Shown piece by piece: positions 47,033 through 60,116 of a stretch of DNA of 64,000 bases. The position numbers were made by a program, and so were the translations under genes. This stretch comes from Cinnamomum chago. Taxonomy: Eukaryota; Streptophyta; Magnoliopsida; Laurales; Lauraceae. The stretch covers positions 90,914,501-90,978,500 of the forward strand of contig CP142454.1 in assembly GCA_038049695.1 (NCBI GenBank), read 5' to 3'. The notes beneath the pieces were generated by a model that saw nothing but the letters and a program-made list of their open reading frames with translations, was not told where the DNA came from and searched no databases. Position 1 is the first letter of the stretch; the number at the start of each line of letters is the position of its first letter.

Positions 47033-49649
47033 ACACAAAAGGTTTTGCAAACTTGTTATCAACATCTAAGCTTTATTTTTGTTGACATGCTTAGATTTGG
47101 AGACTCTCTGGACCTAACCAGAAAGCTGAACGACTGATGGAACTGGTCAAATCAAGCTCGATAACTATTTAGGACCGTAGCAAAACAACACACGTTCGCT
47201 TCCACGCATAGAAAGGCAGTGATGTCTCGACTACTACGGGATGTCTGTACGGTTGCAAACGGAATGGTTTCGGATCGGAACGATAGTGGACTCGGACCCG
47301 TTTCTGAATAACGGTTCCGGTTGTGATTCTGGTTCTGTCTCGTAACTCGTTTAGTTGGTCCAGACCCATTTCTGAATAACGGTTCCGGTTCTGAATCCGG
47401 TTTTGACTCGTAACTTGTTTAGTTGGTTCCAGACCCGGCTCCAATAGGATAACCCGGATCCGGGTCTACCTAGAGGACTGGAATCCTGTTCCAAAATTGA
47501 TTCTAATTTATCTTTATTCTTCATGTCTCCTAAAATAAGCATATCATTCAACTCATAACAGTGCGTCAAGTCCACTACCGCGAATATTGTACGTAAAAAT
47601 GTCCACAAAAAGGGAGTTAATTGTGAGGTACAATTTGCAAAATCAAATGCTCATAAGCCGGGTCCACGCGTCGGAACCTATATGGACCCGGACCCGTTTA
47701 TCAATCGGAACCTAAAATAGGTTCCGGACCCGGACCCGTTTATGAAGCGGGACCTAAAATAGGTTCCCGACCCGGTTTTTTACGGGTCGGAACTTCTGGG
47801 TAATCGGATACCCGTTTGGCCCCTACATGTTTGCGATTGTAGGCTCTTTTTTTTTTCTCCGATTGAAATGAAGGTTCTACTGGTATCACGTACATACTCG
47901 ATCGTAGATTTTAGGATCTCTGGGTTTTCATTGTAACAATTATGCACCCTGTATAGAAGAGTCAATAATTTCGTAGAACCAAAGATATATTTAGTTTGGA
48001 GATTTCTCGGGAAATTTAGGTTGTGCATGGCCATGAGATACTCAAACACATACATCCTTGTCATGGGCTGCATTCTCGCTTTGGGATCAGCAAAACCGAT
48101 GTTCAATGTATGAGCTAAAATACAAGTGAGATAAGAAAGAGAAGGTGGAACCGGATCCAGACCCGGAACCGTTTCGGAACCGATTCCTTGTCTTCGGAAC
48201 CAGAACACGAACAATATATGGGACGGGTCTAGATCAAGGTCCGGGTCTAGGTAAAGAATGATATTAAAAAAAAACATATGGTTTTTAGGAGAGATTTTAG
48301 AAAATTGAGGTAATATGTTGGTTATCGGGTCCACGGGTCCGAACCAAGGTGGAACCGGACCCGGACCCATTTTCTTATTGGGGCATGATTAAGGACCCAG
48401 ACCCGGTTTTAACGGGTCGGAACCTCCGCGTAATCGGAGAATCGAGGACCCACTTACATCCCTAGTCGTACGCCACCTCAGCAGTGAGAGGTCATGGGTC
48501 TGAGACCTCGCATCACTGCTCCCTCCCTCCCTCATAAATATATCTATATATATTTTGGCCGAACGGGTATTCCGGCTCTCAAGCACTAAGTGCAAATAAA
48601 TAAATAAATAACCCGAGCACGGCCCATCTATTAATAACTTAACCCCATACCCAAAGCCCAATCCATGAGCTCAGTTACAAACAAAGAAACCACACTCCTT
48701 TTTAAGAGAAGAAATAAAAATGCTACTCTCTCACCTTCTGATTCTACTGCATCCTAAATTTTGTTCTCTCCTATATTGACCATTTACTTCGCTTCAACGG
48801 TAAAATAAAATTACGATTTATTGTGTGTTTATTGTGATTTGATATTATTTCATCCAATTGTTATTAACACATGTCCATCCATCATTTTGTGAACCAAGCC
48901 CCGACCCGTGACCCACAATAAAGCAAAAGAAGGAAAAAAAGGCCAAAAAATCGGTTTTTGAAATTTCCGTTGTATCTATCCGCGGTATACCTGCAGTTTC
49001 CAGATTTCCTCCTCTCAAAGAGGAGGAAAACCAGAAACTGCCAGTTTACCGCCGATTGTAGCAGCGGTAAAGCTTCAATTTCCAGTTTTCCTCCTCTCAG
49101 AGAGGAGGAAATCTGGAAAGTAACGAGTTTACCGCCGATTCCAGCAGCGGTAAAGCTGAGTGAGTGTCCAAATAAAGTCGCAAGGCCTTTCCAATTCCAA
49201 CTAAAAAATAATAGAATGAAAGAAACGATAGTTGGTTTTTTCTCGCAGCGTATTTCCAGTGAACACCCATATGATATGAATAGGGAGAAAAAAATCACAC
49301 AAGCTGACTTTGGCAATTGACACATGTTGAATTCAATTTCTAGTCTTTCTAATATATGTGCTTCCCCATAAATAAAAGTAGAAATATATAAATGGTCATC
49401 AAATATCATCCCCATAATTAAAGAATAAAATCTTAGATATCACTCTATTAAAGCAATTTGCTCCTGTCTACAACTCCATCCTTAAATCTTTCATCACTCG
49501 TAGTCCTTGATGGTCATCCGTGTGATTCACTTGATAATAAATTCTTAAAAATTCAATTCCATGCAAACAGAGTGGCCTTTAAGGGAGCACATCTGTGAAA
49601 GAAAATTTAAAAGCATTGAGTGCTATCACGAATCTAATCTAGAGCAATG
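47033..49649. repeat. Array unit 19, 2617 bp (type C)
   Basis: This unit has the type C foldback as in unit 18. It also has GATTCTGGTTCTG near 47326, where others have GATTCCGGTTCTG; only unit 20 shares this, so units 19 and 20 are partly copies of each other. Confidence 0.95.
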
Positions 49650-52266
49650 ACACAAAAGGTTTTGCAAACTTGTTATCAACATCTAAGCTTTATTTTTGTT
49701 GACATGCTTAGATTTGGAGACTCTCTGGACCTAACCAGAAAGCTGAACGACTGATGGAACTGGTCAAATCAAGCTCGATAACTATTTAGGACCGTAGCAA
49801 AACAACACACGTTCGCTTCCACGCATAGAAAGGCAGTGATGTCTCGACTACTACGGGATGTCTGTACGGTTGCAAACGGAATGGTTTCGGATCGGAACGA
49901 TAGTGGACTCGGACCCGTTTCTGAATAACGGTTCCGGTTGTGATTCTGGTTCTGTCTCGTAACTCGTTTAGTTGGTCCAGACCCATTTCTGAATAACGGT
50001 TCCGGTTCTGAATCCGGTTTTGACTCGTAACTTGTTTAGTTGGTTCCAGACCCGGCTCCAATAGGATAACCCGGATCCGGGTCTACCTAGAGGACTGGAA
50101 TCCTGTTCCAAAATTGATTCTAATTTATCTTTATTCTTCATGTCTCCTAAAATAAGCATATCATTCAACTCATAACAGTGCGTCAAGTCCACTACCGCGT
50201 ATATTGTACGTAAAAATGTCCACAAAAAGGGAGTTAATTGTGAGGTACAATTTGCAAAATCAAATGCTCATAAGCCGGGTCCACGCGTCGGAACCTATAT
50301 GGACCCGGACCCGTTTATCAATCGGAACCTAAAATAGGTTCCGGACCCGGACCCGTTTATGAAGCGGGACCTAAAATAGGTTCCCGACCCGGTTTTTTAC
50401 GGGTCGGAACTTCTGGGTAATCGGATACCCGTTTGGCCCCTACATGTTTGCGATTGTAGGCTCTTTTTTTTTTCTCCGATTGAAATGAAGGTTCTACTGG
50501 TATCACGTACATACTCGATCGTAGATTTTAGGATCTCTGGGTTTTCATTGTAACAATTATGCACCCTGTATAGAAGAGTCAATAATTTCGTAGAACCAAA
50601 GATATATTTAGTTTGGAGATTTCTCGGGAAATTTAGGTTGTGCATGGCCATGAGATACTCAAACACATACATCCTTGTCATGGGCTGCATTCTCGCTTTG
50701 GGATCAGCAAAACCGATGTTCAATGTATGAGCTAAAATACAAGTGAGATAAGAAAGAGAAGGTGGAACCGGATCCAGACCCGGAACCGTTTCGGAACCGA
50801 TTCCTTGTCTTCGGAACCAGAACACGAACAATATATGGGACGGGTCTAGATCAAGGTCCGGGTCTAGGTAAAGAATGATATTAAAAAAAAACATATGGTT
50901 TTTAGGAGAGATTTTAGAAAATTGAGGTAATATGTTGGTTATCGGGTCCACGGGTCCGAACCAAGGTGGAACCGGACCCGGACCCATTTTCTTATTGGGG
51001 CATGATTAAGGACCCAGACCCGGTTTTAACGGGTCGGAACCTCCGCGTAATCGGAGAATCGAGGACCCACTTACATCCCTAGTCGTACGCCACCTCAGCA
51101 GTGAGAGGTCATGGGTCTGAGACCTCGCATCACTGCTCCCTCCCTCCCTCATAAATATATCTATATATATTTTGGCCGAACGGGTATTCCGGCTCTCAAG
51201 CACTAAGTGCAAATAAATAAATAAATAACCCGAGCACGGCCCATCTATTAATAACTTAACCCCATACCCAAAGCCCAATCCATGAGCTCAGTTACAAACA
51301 AAGAAACCACACTCCTTTTTAAGAGAAGAAATAAAAATGCTACTCTCTCACCTTCTGATTCTACTGCATCCTAAATTTTGTTCTCTCCTATATTGACCAT
51401 TTACTTCGCTTCAACGGTAAAATAAAATTACGATTTATTGTGTGTTTATTGTGATTTGATATTATTTCATCCAATTGTTATTAACACATGTCCATCCATC
51501 ATTTTGTGAACCAAGCCCCGACCCGTGACCCACAATAAAGCAAAAGAAGGAAAAAAAGGCCAAAAAATCGGTTTTTGAAATTTCCGTTGTATCTATCCGC
51601 GGTATACCTGCAGTTTCCAGATTTCCTCCTCTCAAAGAGGAGGAAAACCAGAAACTGCCAGTTTACCGCCGATTGTAGCAGCGGTAAAGCTTCAATTTCC
51701 AGTTTTCCTCCTCTCAGAGAGGAGGAAATCTGGAAAGTAACGAGTTTACCGCCGATTCCAGCAGCGGTAAAGCTGAGTGAGTGTCCAAATAAAGTCGCAA
51801 GGCCTTTCCATTTCCAACTAAAAAATAATAGAATGAAAGAAACGATAGTTGGTTTTTTCTCGCAGCGTATTTCCAGTGAACACCCATATGATATGAATAG
51901 GGAGAAAAAAATCACACAAGCTGACTTTGGCAATTGACACATGTTGAATTCAATTTCTAGTCTTTCTAATATATGTGCTTCCCCATAAATAAAAGTAGAA
52001 ATATATAAATGGTCATCAAATATCATCCCCATAATTAAAGAATAAAATCTTAGATATCACTCTATTAAAGCAATTTGCTCCTGTCCACAACTCCATCCTT
52101 AAATCTTTCATCACTCGTAGTCCTTGATGGTCATCCGTGTGATTCACTTGATAATAAATTCTTAAAAATTCAATTCCATGCAAACAGAGTGGCCTTTAAG
52201 GGAGCACATCTGTGAAAGAAAATTTAAAAGCATTGAGTGCTATCACGAATCTAATCTAGAGCAATG
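49650..52266. repeat. Array unit 20, 2617 bp (type C)
   Basis: This unit has the type C foldback and GATTCTGGTTCTG as in unit 19. Its right part changes to CCATTTCCAAC near 51808 and CTGTCCACAAC near 52081, which it shares with unit 21. The private change is CCGCGTATATT near 50198. Confidence 0.95.
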
Positions 52267-54884
52267 ACACAAAAGGTTTTGCAAACTTGTTATCAACATC
52301 TAAGCTTTATTTTTGTTGACATGCTTAGATTTGGAGACTCTCTGGACCTAACCAGAAAGCTGAACGACTGATGGAACTGGTCAAATCAAGCTCGATAACT
52401 ATTTAGGACCGTAGCAAAACAACACACGTTCGCTTCCACGCATAGAAAGGCAGTGATGTCTCGACTACTACGGGATGTTTGTACGGTTGCAAACGGAATG
52501 GTTTCGGATCGGAACGATAGTGGACTCGGACCCGTTTCTGAATAACGGTTCCGGTTGTGATTCCGGTTCTGTCTCGTAACTCGTTTAGTTGGTCCAGACC
52601 CATTTCTGAATAACGGTTCCGGTTCTGAATCCGGTTTTGACTCGTAACTTGTTTAGTTGGTTCCAGACCCGGCTCCAATAGGATAACCCGGATCCGGGTC
52701 TACCTAGAGGACTGGAATCCTGTTCCAAAATTGATTCTAATTTATCTTTATTCTTCATGTCTCCTAAAATAAGCATATCATTCAACTCATAACAGTGCGT
52801 CAAGTCCACTACCGCGAATATTGTACGTAAAAATGTCCACAAAAAGGGAGTTAATTGTGAGGTACAATTTGCAAAATCAAATGCTCATAAGCCGGGTCCA
52901 CGCGTCGGAACCTATATGGACCCGGACCCGTTTATCAATCGGAACCTAAAATAGGTTCCGGACCCGGACCCGTTTATGAAGCGGGACCTAAAATAGGTTC
53001 CCGACCCGGTTTTTTACGGGTCGGAACTTCTGGGTAATCGGATACCCGTTTGGCCCCTACATGTTTGCGATTGTAGGCTCTTTTTTTTTTCTCCGATTGA
53101 AATGAAGGTTCTACTGGTATCACGTACATACTCGATCGTAGATTTTAGGATCTCTGGGTTTTCATTGTAACAATTATGCACCCTGTATAGAAGAGTCAAT
53201 AATTTCGTAGAACCAAAGATATATTTAGTTTGGAGATTTCTCGGGAAATTTAGGTTGTGCATGGCCATGAGATACTCAAACACATACATCCTTGTCATGG
53301 GCTGCATTCTCGCTTTGGGATCAGCAAAACCGATGTTCAATGTATGAGCTAAAATACAAGTGAGATAAGAAAGAGAAGGTGGAACCGGATCCAGACCCGG
53401 AACCGTTTCGGAACCGATTCCTTGTCTTCGGAACCAGAACACGAACAATATATGGGACGGGTCTAGATCAAGGTCCGGGTCTAGGTAAAGAATGATATTA
53501 AAAAAAAAACAAATGGTTTTTAGGAGAGATTTTAGAAAATTGAGGTAATATGTTGGTTATCGGGTCCACGGGTCCGAACCAAGGTGGAACCGGACCCGGA
53601 CCCATTTTCTTATTGGGGCATGATTAAGGACCCAGACCCGGTTTTAACGGGTCGGAACCTCCGCGTAATCGGAGAATCGAGGACCCACTTACATCCCTAG
53701 TCGTACGCCACCTCAGCAGTGAGAGGTCATGGGTCTGAGACCTCGCATCACTGCTCCCTCCCTCCCTCATAAATATATCTATATATATTTTGGCCGAACG
53801 GGTATTCCGGCTCTCAAGCACTAAGTGCAAATAAATAAATAAATAACCCGAGCACGGCCCATCTATTAATAACTTAACCCCATACCCAAAGCCCAATCCA
53901 TGAGCTCAGTTACAAACAAAGAAACCACACTCCTTTTTAAGAGAAGAAATAAAAATGCTACTCTCTCACCTTCTGATTCTACTGCATCCTAAATTTTGTT
54001 CTCTCCTATATTGACCATTTACTTCGCTTCAACGGTAAAATAAAATTACGATTTATTGTGTGTTTATTGTGATTTGATATTATTTCATCCAATTGTTATT
54101 AACACATGTCCATCCATCATTTTGTGAACCAAGCCCCGACCCGTGACCCACAATAAAGCAAAAGAAGGAAAAAAAGGCCAAAAAATCGGTTTTTGAAATT
54201 TCCGTTGTATCTATCCGCGGTATACCTGCAGTTTCCAGATTTCCTCCTCTCAAAGAGGAGGAAAACCAGAAACTGCCAGTTTACCGCCGATTGTAGCAGC
54301 GGTAAAGCTTCAATTTCCAGTTTTCCTCCTCTCAGAGAGGAGGAAATCTGGAAAGTAACGAGTTTACCGCCGATTCCAGCAGCGGTAAAGCTGAGTGAGT
54401 GTCCAAATAAAGTCGCAAGGCCTTTCCATTTCCAACTAAAAAATAATAGAATGAAAGAAACGATAGTTGGTTTTTTCTCGCAGCGTATTTCCAGTGAACA
54501 CCCATATGATATGAATAGGGAGAAAAAAATCACACAAGCTGACTTTGGCAATTGACACATGTTGAATTCAATTTCTAGTCTTTCTAATATATGTGCTTCC
54601 CCATAAATAAAAGTAGAAATATATAAATGGTCATCAAATATCATCCCCATAATTAAAGAATAAAATCTTAGATATCACTCTATTAAAGCAATTTGCTCCT
54701 GTCCACAACTCCATCCTTAAATCTTTCATCACTCGTAGTCCTTGATGGTCATCCGTGTGATTCACTTGATAATAAATTCTTAAAAATTCAATTCCATGCA
54801 AACAGAGTGGCCTTTAAGGGAGCACATCTGTGAAAGAAAATTTAAAAGCATTGAGTGCTATCACGAATCTAATCTAGAGCAATG
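52267..54884. repeat. Array unit 21, 2618 bp (type C)
   Basis: This unit has the type C foldback, CCATTTCCAAC and CTGTCCACAAC. It is one base longer than the usual 2617 bp because the A tract has ten bases (53500-53509), followed by a private CAAATGG. Another private change is GGGATGTTTGTACGG near 52474. Confidence 0.95.
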
Positions 54885-57500
54885 ACACAAAAGGTTTTGC
54901 AAACTTGTTATCAACATCTAAGCTTTATTTTTGTTGACATGCTTAGATTTGGAGACTCTCTGGACCTAACCAGAAAGCTGAACGACTGATGGAACTGGTC
55001 AAATCAAGCTCGATAACTATTTAGGACCGTAGCAAAACAACACACGTTCGCTTCCACGCATAGAAAGGCAGTGATGTCTCGACTACTACGGGATGTCTGT
55101 ACGGTTGCAAACGGAATGGTTTCGGATCGGAACGATAGTGGACTCGGACCCGTTTCTGAATAACGGTTCCGGTTGTGATTCCGGTTCTGTCTCGTAACTC
55201 GTTTAGTTGGTCCAGACCCATTTCTGAATAACGGTTCCGGTTCTGAATCCGGTTTTGACTCGTAACTTGTTTAGTTGGTTCCAGACCCGGCTCCAATAGG
55301 ATAACCCGGATCCGGGTCTACCTAGAGGACTGGAATCCTGTTCCAAAATTGATTCTAATTTATCTTTATTCTTCATGTCTCCTAAAATAAGCATATCATT
55401 CAACTCATAACAGTGCGTCAAGTCCACTACCGCGAATATTGTACGTAAAAATGTCCACAAAAAGGGAGTTAATTGTGAGGTACAATTTGCAAAATCAAAT
55501 GCTCATAAGCCGGGTCCACGCGTCGGAACCTATATGGACCCGGACCCGTTTATCAATCGGAACCTAAAATAGGTTCCGGACCCGGACCCGTTTATGAAGC
55601 GGGACCTAAAATAGGTTCCCGACCCGGTTTTTTACGGGTCGGAACTTCTGGGTAATCGGATACCCGTTTGGCCCCTACTTGTTTGCGATTGTAGGCTCTT
55701 TTTTTTTTCTCCGATTGAAATGAAGGTTCTACTGGTATCACGTACATACTCGATCGTAGATTTTAGGATCTCTGGGTTTTCATTGTAACAATTATGCACC
55801 CTGTATAGAAGAGTCAATAATTTCGTAGAACCAAAGATATATTTAGTTTGGAGATTTCTCGGGAAATTTAGGTTGTGCATGGCCATGAGATACTCAAACA
55901 CATACATCCTTGTCATGGGCTGCATTCTCGCTTTGGGATCAGCAAAACCGATGTTCAATGTATGAGCTAAAATACAAGTGAGATAAGAAAGAGAAGGTGG
56001 AACCGGATCCAGACCCGGAACCGTTTCGGAACCGATTCCTTGTCTTCGGAACCAGAACACGAACAATATATGGGACGGGTCTAGATCAAGGTCCGGGTCT
56101 AGGTAAAGAATGATATTAAAAAAAAACATATGGTTTTTAGGAGAGATTTTAGAAAATTGAGGTAATATGTTGGTTATCGGGTCCACGGGTCCGAACCAAG
56201 GTGGAACCGGACCCGGACCCATTTTCTTATTGGGGCATGATTAAGGACCCAGACCCGGTTTTAACGGGTCGGAACCTCCGCGTAATCGGAGAATCGAGGA
56301 CCCACTTACATCCCTAGTCGTACGCCACCTCAGCAGTGAGAGGTCATGGGTCTGAGACCTCGCATCACTGCTCCCTCCCTCCCTCATAAATATATCTATA
56401 TATATTTTGGCCGAACGGGTATTCCGGCTCTCAAGCACTAAGTGCAAATAAATAAATAAATAACCCGAGCACGGTCCATCTATTAATAACTTAACCCCAT
56501 ACCCAAAGCCCAATCCATGAGCTCAGTTACAAAGAAAGAAAACACACTCCTTTTTAAGAGAAGAAATAAAAATGCTACTCTCTCACCTTCTGATTCTACT
56601 GCATCCTAAATTTTGTTCTCTCCTATATTGACCATTTACTTCGCTTCAACGGTAAAATAAAATTACGATTTATTGTGTGTTTATTGTGATTTGATATTAT
56701 TTCATCCAATTGTTATTAACACATGTCCATCCATCATTTTGTGAACCAAGCCCCGACCCGTGACCCACAATAAAGCAAAAGAAGGAAAAAAGGCCAAAAA
56801 ATCGGTTTTTAAAATTTCCGCTGTATCTATCCGCGGTATACCTGCAGTTTCCAGATTTCCTCCTCTCAAAGAGGAGGAAAACCGGAAACTGCCAGTTTAC
56901 CGCCGATTGTAGCAGCGGTAAAGCTTCAATTTCCGGTTTTCCTCCTCTCAGAGAGGAGGAAATCTGGAAAGTAACGAGTTTACCGCCGATTCCAGCAGCG
57001 GTAAAGCTGAGTGAGTGTCCAAATAAAGTCGCAAGGCCTTTCCATTTCCAACTAAAAAATAATAGAATGAAAGAAACGATCGTTGCTTTTTTCTCGCAGC
57101 GTATTTCCAGTGAACACCCATATGATATGAATAGGGAGAAAAAAATCACACAAGCTGACTTTGGCAATTGACACATGTTGAATTCAATTTCTAGTCTTTC
57201 TAATATATGTGCTTCCCCATAAATAAAAGTAGAAATATATAAATGGTCATCAAATATCATCCCCATAATTAAAGAATAAAATCTTAGATATCACTCTATT
57301 AAAGCAATTTGCTCCTGTCCACAACTCCATCCTTAAATCTTTCATCACTCGTAGTCCTTGATGGTCATCCGTGTGATTCACTTGATAATAAATTCTTAAA
57401 AATTCAATTCCATGCAAACAGAGTGGCCTTTAAGGGAGCACATCTGTGAAAGAAAATTTAAAAGCATTGAGTGCTATCACGAATCTAATCTAGAGCAATG
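54885..57500. repeat. Array unit 22, 2616 bp (hybrid)
   Basis: The front is type B/C (AAAATACAAG, GAACCGATTCC). The back is like unit 23: CACGGTCCATC, TTACAAAGAAAG, AAAACACAC and intact CCGG in both foldback arms. It keeps CTGTCCACAAC from units 20-21. Private changes are CCTACTTGTTTG near 55675, GGTTTTTAAAATT near 56803 and GATCGTTGC near 57078. The switch lies between about 56033 and 56475. Confidence 0.95.
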
Positions 57501-60116
57501 ACACAAAAGGTTTTGCAAACTTGTTATCAACATCTAAGCTTTATTTTTGTTGACATGCTTAGATTTGGAGACTCTCTGGACCTAACCAGAAAGCTGAACG
57601 ACTGATGGAACTGGTCAAATCAAGCTCGATAACTATTTAGGACCGTAGCAAAACAACACACGTTCGCTTCCACGCATAGAAAGGCAGTGATGTCTCGACT
57701 ACTACGGGATGTGTGTACGGTTGCAAACGGAATGGTTTCGGATCGGAACGATAGTGGACTCGGACCCGTTTCTGAATAACGGTTCCGGTTGTGATTCCGG
57801 TTCTGTCTCGTAACTCGTTTAGTTGGTCCAGACCCATTTCTGAATAACGGTTCCGGTTCTGAATCCGGTTTTGACTCGTAACTTGTTTAGTTGGTTCCAG
57901 ACCCGGCTCCAATAGGATAACCCGGATCCGGGTCTACCTAGAGGACTGGAATCCTGTTCCAAAATTGATTCTAATTCATCTTTATTCTTCATGTCTCCTA
58001 AAATAAGCATATCATTCAACTCATAACAGTGCGTCAAGTCCACTACCGCGAATATTGTACGTAAAAATGTCCACAAAAAGGGAGTTAATTGTGAGGTACA
58101 ATTTGCAAAATCAAATGCTCATAAGCCGGGTCCACGCGTCGGAACCTATATGGACCCGGACCAGTTTATCAATCGGAACCTAAAATAGGTTCCGGACCCG
58201 GACCCGTTTATGAAGCGGGACCTAAAATAGGTTCCCGACCTGGTTTTTTACGGGTCGGAACTTCTGGGTAATCGGATACCCGTTTGGCCCCTACATGTTT
58301 GCGATTGTAGGCTCTTTTTTTTTCTCCGATAGAAATGAAGGTTCTACTGGTATCACGTACATACTCGATCGTAGATTTTAGGATCTCTGGGTTTTTATTG
58401 TAACAATTATGCACCCTGTATAGAAGAGTCAATAATTTCGTAGAACCAAAGATATATTTAGTTTGGAGATTTCTCGGGAAATTTAGGTTGTGCATGGCCA
58501 TGAGATACTCAAACACATACATCCTTGTCATGGGCTGCATTCTCGCTTTGGGATCAGCAAAACCGATGTTCAATGTATGAGCTAAAAAACAAGTGAGATA
58601 AGAAAGAGGAGGTGGAACCGGATCCAGACCCGGAACCGTTTCGGAACCGATTCCTTGTCTTCGGAACCAGAACACGAACAATATATGGGACGGGTCTAGA
58701 TCAAGGTCCGGGTCTAGGTAAAGAATGATATTAAAAAAAAACATATGGTTTTTAGGAGAGATTTTAGAAAATTGAGGTAATATGTTGGTTATCGGGTCCA
58801 CGGGTCCGAACCAAGGTGGAACCGGACCCGGACCCATTTTCTTATTGGGGCATGATTAAGGACCCAGACCCGGTTTTAACGGGTCGGAACCTCCGCGTAA
58901 TCGGAGAATCGAGGACCCACTTACATCCCTAGTCGTACGCCACCTCAGCAGTGAGAGGTCATGGGTCTGAGACCTCGCATCACTGCTCCCTCCCTCCCTC
59001 ATAAATATATCTATATATATTGTGGCCGAACGGGTATTCCGGCTCTCAAGCACTAAGTGCAAATAAATAAATAAATAACCCGAGCACGGTCCATCTATTA
59101 ATAACTTAACCCCATACCCAAAGCCCAATCCATGAGCTCAGTTACAAAGAAAGAAAACACACTCCTTTTTAAGAGAAGAAATAAAAATGCTACTCTCTCA
59201 CCTTCTGATTCTACTGCATCCTAAATTTTGTTCTCTCCTATGTTGACCATTTACTTCGCTTCAACGGTAAAATAAAATTACGATTTATTGTGTGTTTATT
59301 GTGATTTGATATTATTTCATCCAATTGTTATTAACACATGTCCATCCATCATTTTGTGAACCAAGCCCCGACCCGTGACCCACAATAAAGCAAAAGAAGG
59401 AAAAAAAGGCCAAAAAATCGGTTTTTGAAATTTCCGCTGTATCTATCCGCGGTATACCTGCAGTTTCCAGATTTCCTCCACTCAAAGAGGTAGAAAACCG
59501 GAAACTGCCAGTTTACCGCCGATTGTAGCAGCGGTAAAGCTTAAATTTCCGGTTTTCCTCCTCTCAGAGAGGAGGAAATCTGGAAAGTAACGAGTTTACC
59601 GCCGATTCCAGCAGCGGTAAAGCTGAGTGAGTGTCCAAATAAGGTCGCAAGGCCTTTCCATTTCCAACTAAAAAATAATAGAATGAAAGAAACGATAGTT
59701 GTTTTTTTCTCGCAGCGTATTTCCAGTGAACACCCATATGATATGAATTGGGAGAAAAAAATCACACAAGCTGACTTTGGCAATTCACACATGTTGAATT
59801 CAATTTCTAGTCTTTCTAATATATGTGCTTCCCCATAAATAAAAGTAGAAATATATAAATGGTCATCAAATATCATCCCCATAATTAAAGAATAAAATCT
59901 TAGATATCACTCTAATAAAGCAATTTGCTCCTGTCTACAACTCCATCCTTAAATCTTTCATCACTCGTAGTCCTTGATGGTCATCCGTGTGATTCACTTG
60001 ATAATAAATTCTTAAAAATTCAATTCCATGCAAACAGAGTGGCCTTTAAGGGAGCACATCTGTGAAAGAAAATTTAAAAGCATTGAGTGTTATCACGAAT
60101 CTAATCTAGAGCAATG
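57501..60116. repeat. Array unit 23, 2616 bp (diverging)
   Basis: This unit mixes GAACCGATTCC (type B) with AAAAAACAAG and TTTTTATTG (early or edge types). Private changes are frequent: GATGTGTGTACGG, AATTCATC, GACCAGTTT, GACCTGGTTT, CGATAGAAATG, GAGGAGGTGG, TTGTGGCCG, TATGTTGACC and GCTTAAATTT. From the foldback onward it shares CCTCCACTC, AATAAGGTCG, AATTCACAC, CTAATAAAGC and GAGTGTTATC with unit 24. Confidence 0.95.
59464..59504. repeat. Altered foldback arm 1 of unit 23
   Basis: CCTCCACTC on the left and GAGGTAG on the right replace CCTCCTCTC and GAGGAGG, which weakens the stem. Unit 24 (62081-62121) has CCTCCACTC and GAGGTGG; there CCAC and GTGG can pair in a shifted register. Confidence 0.85.
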
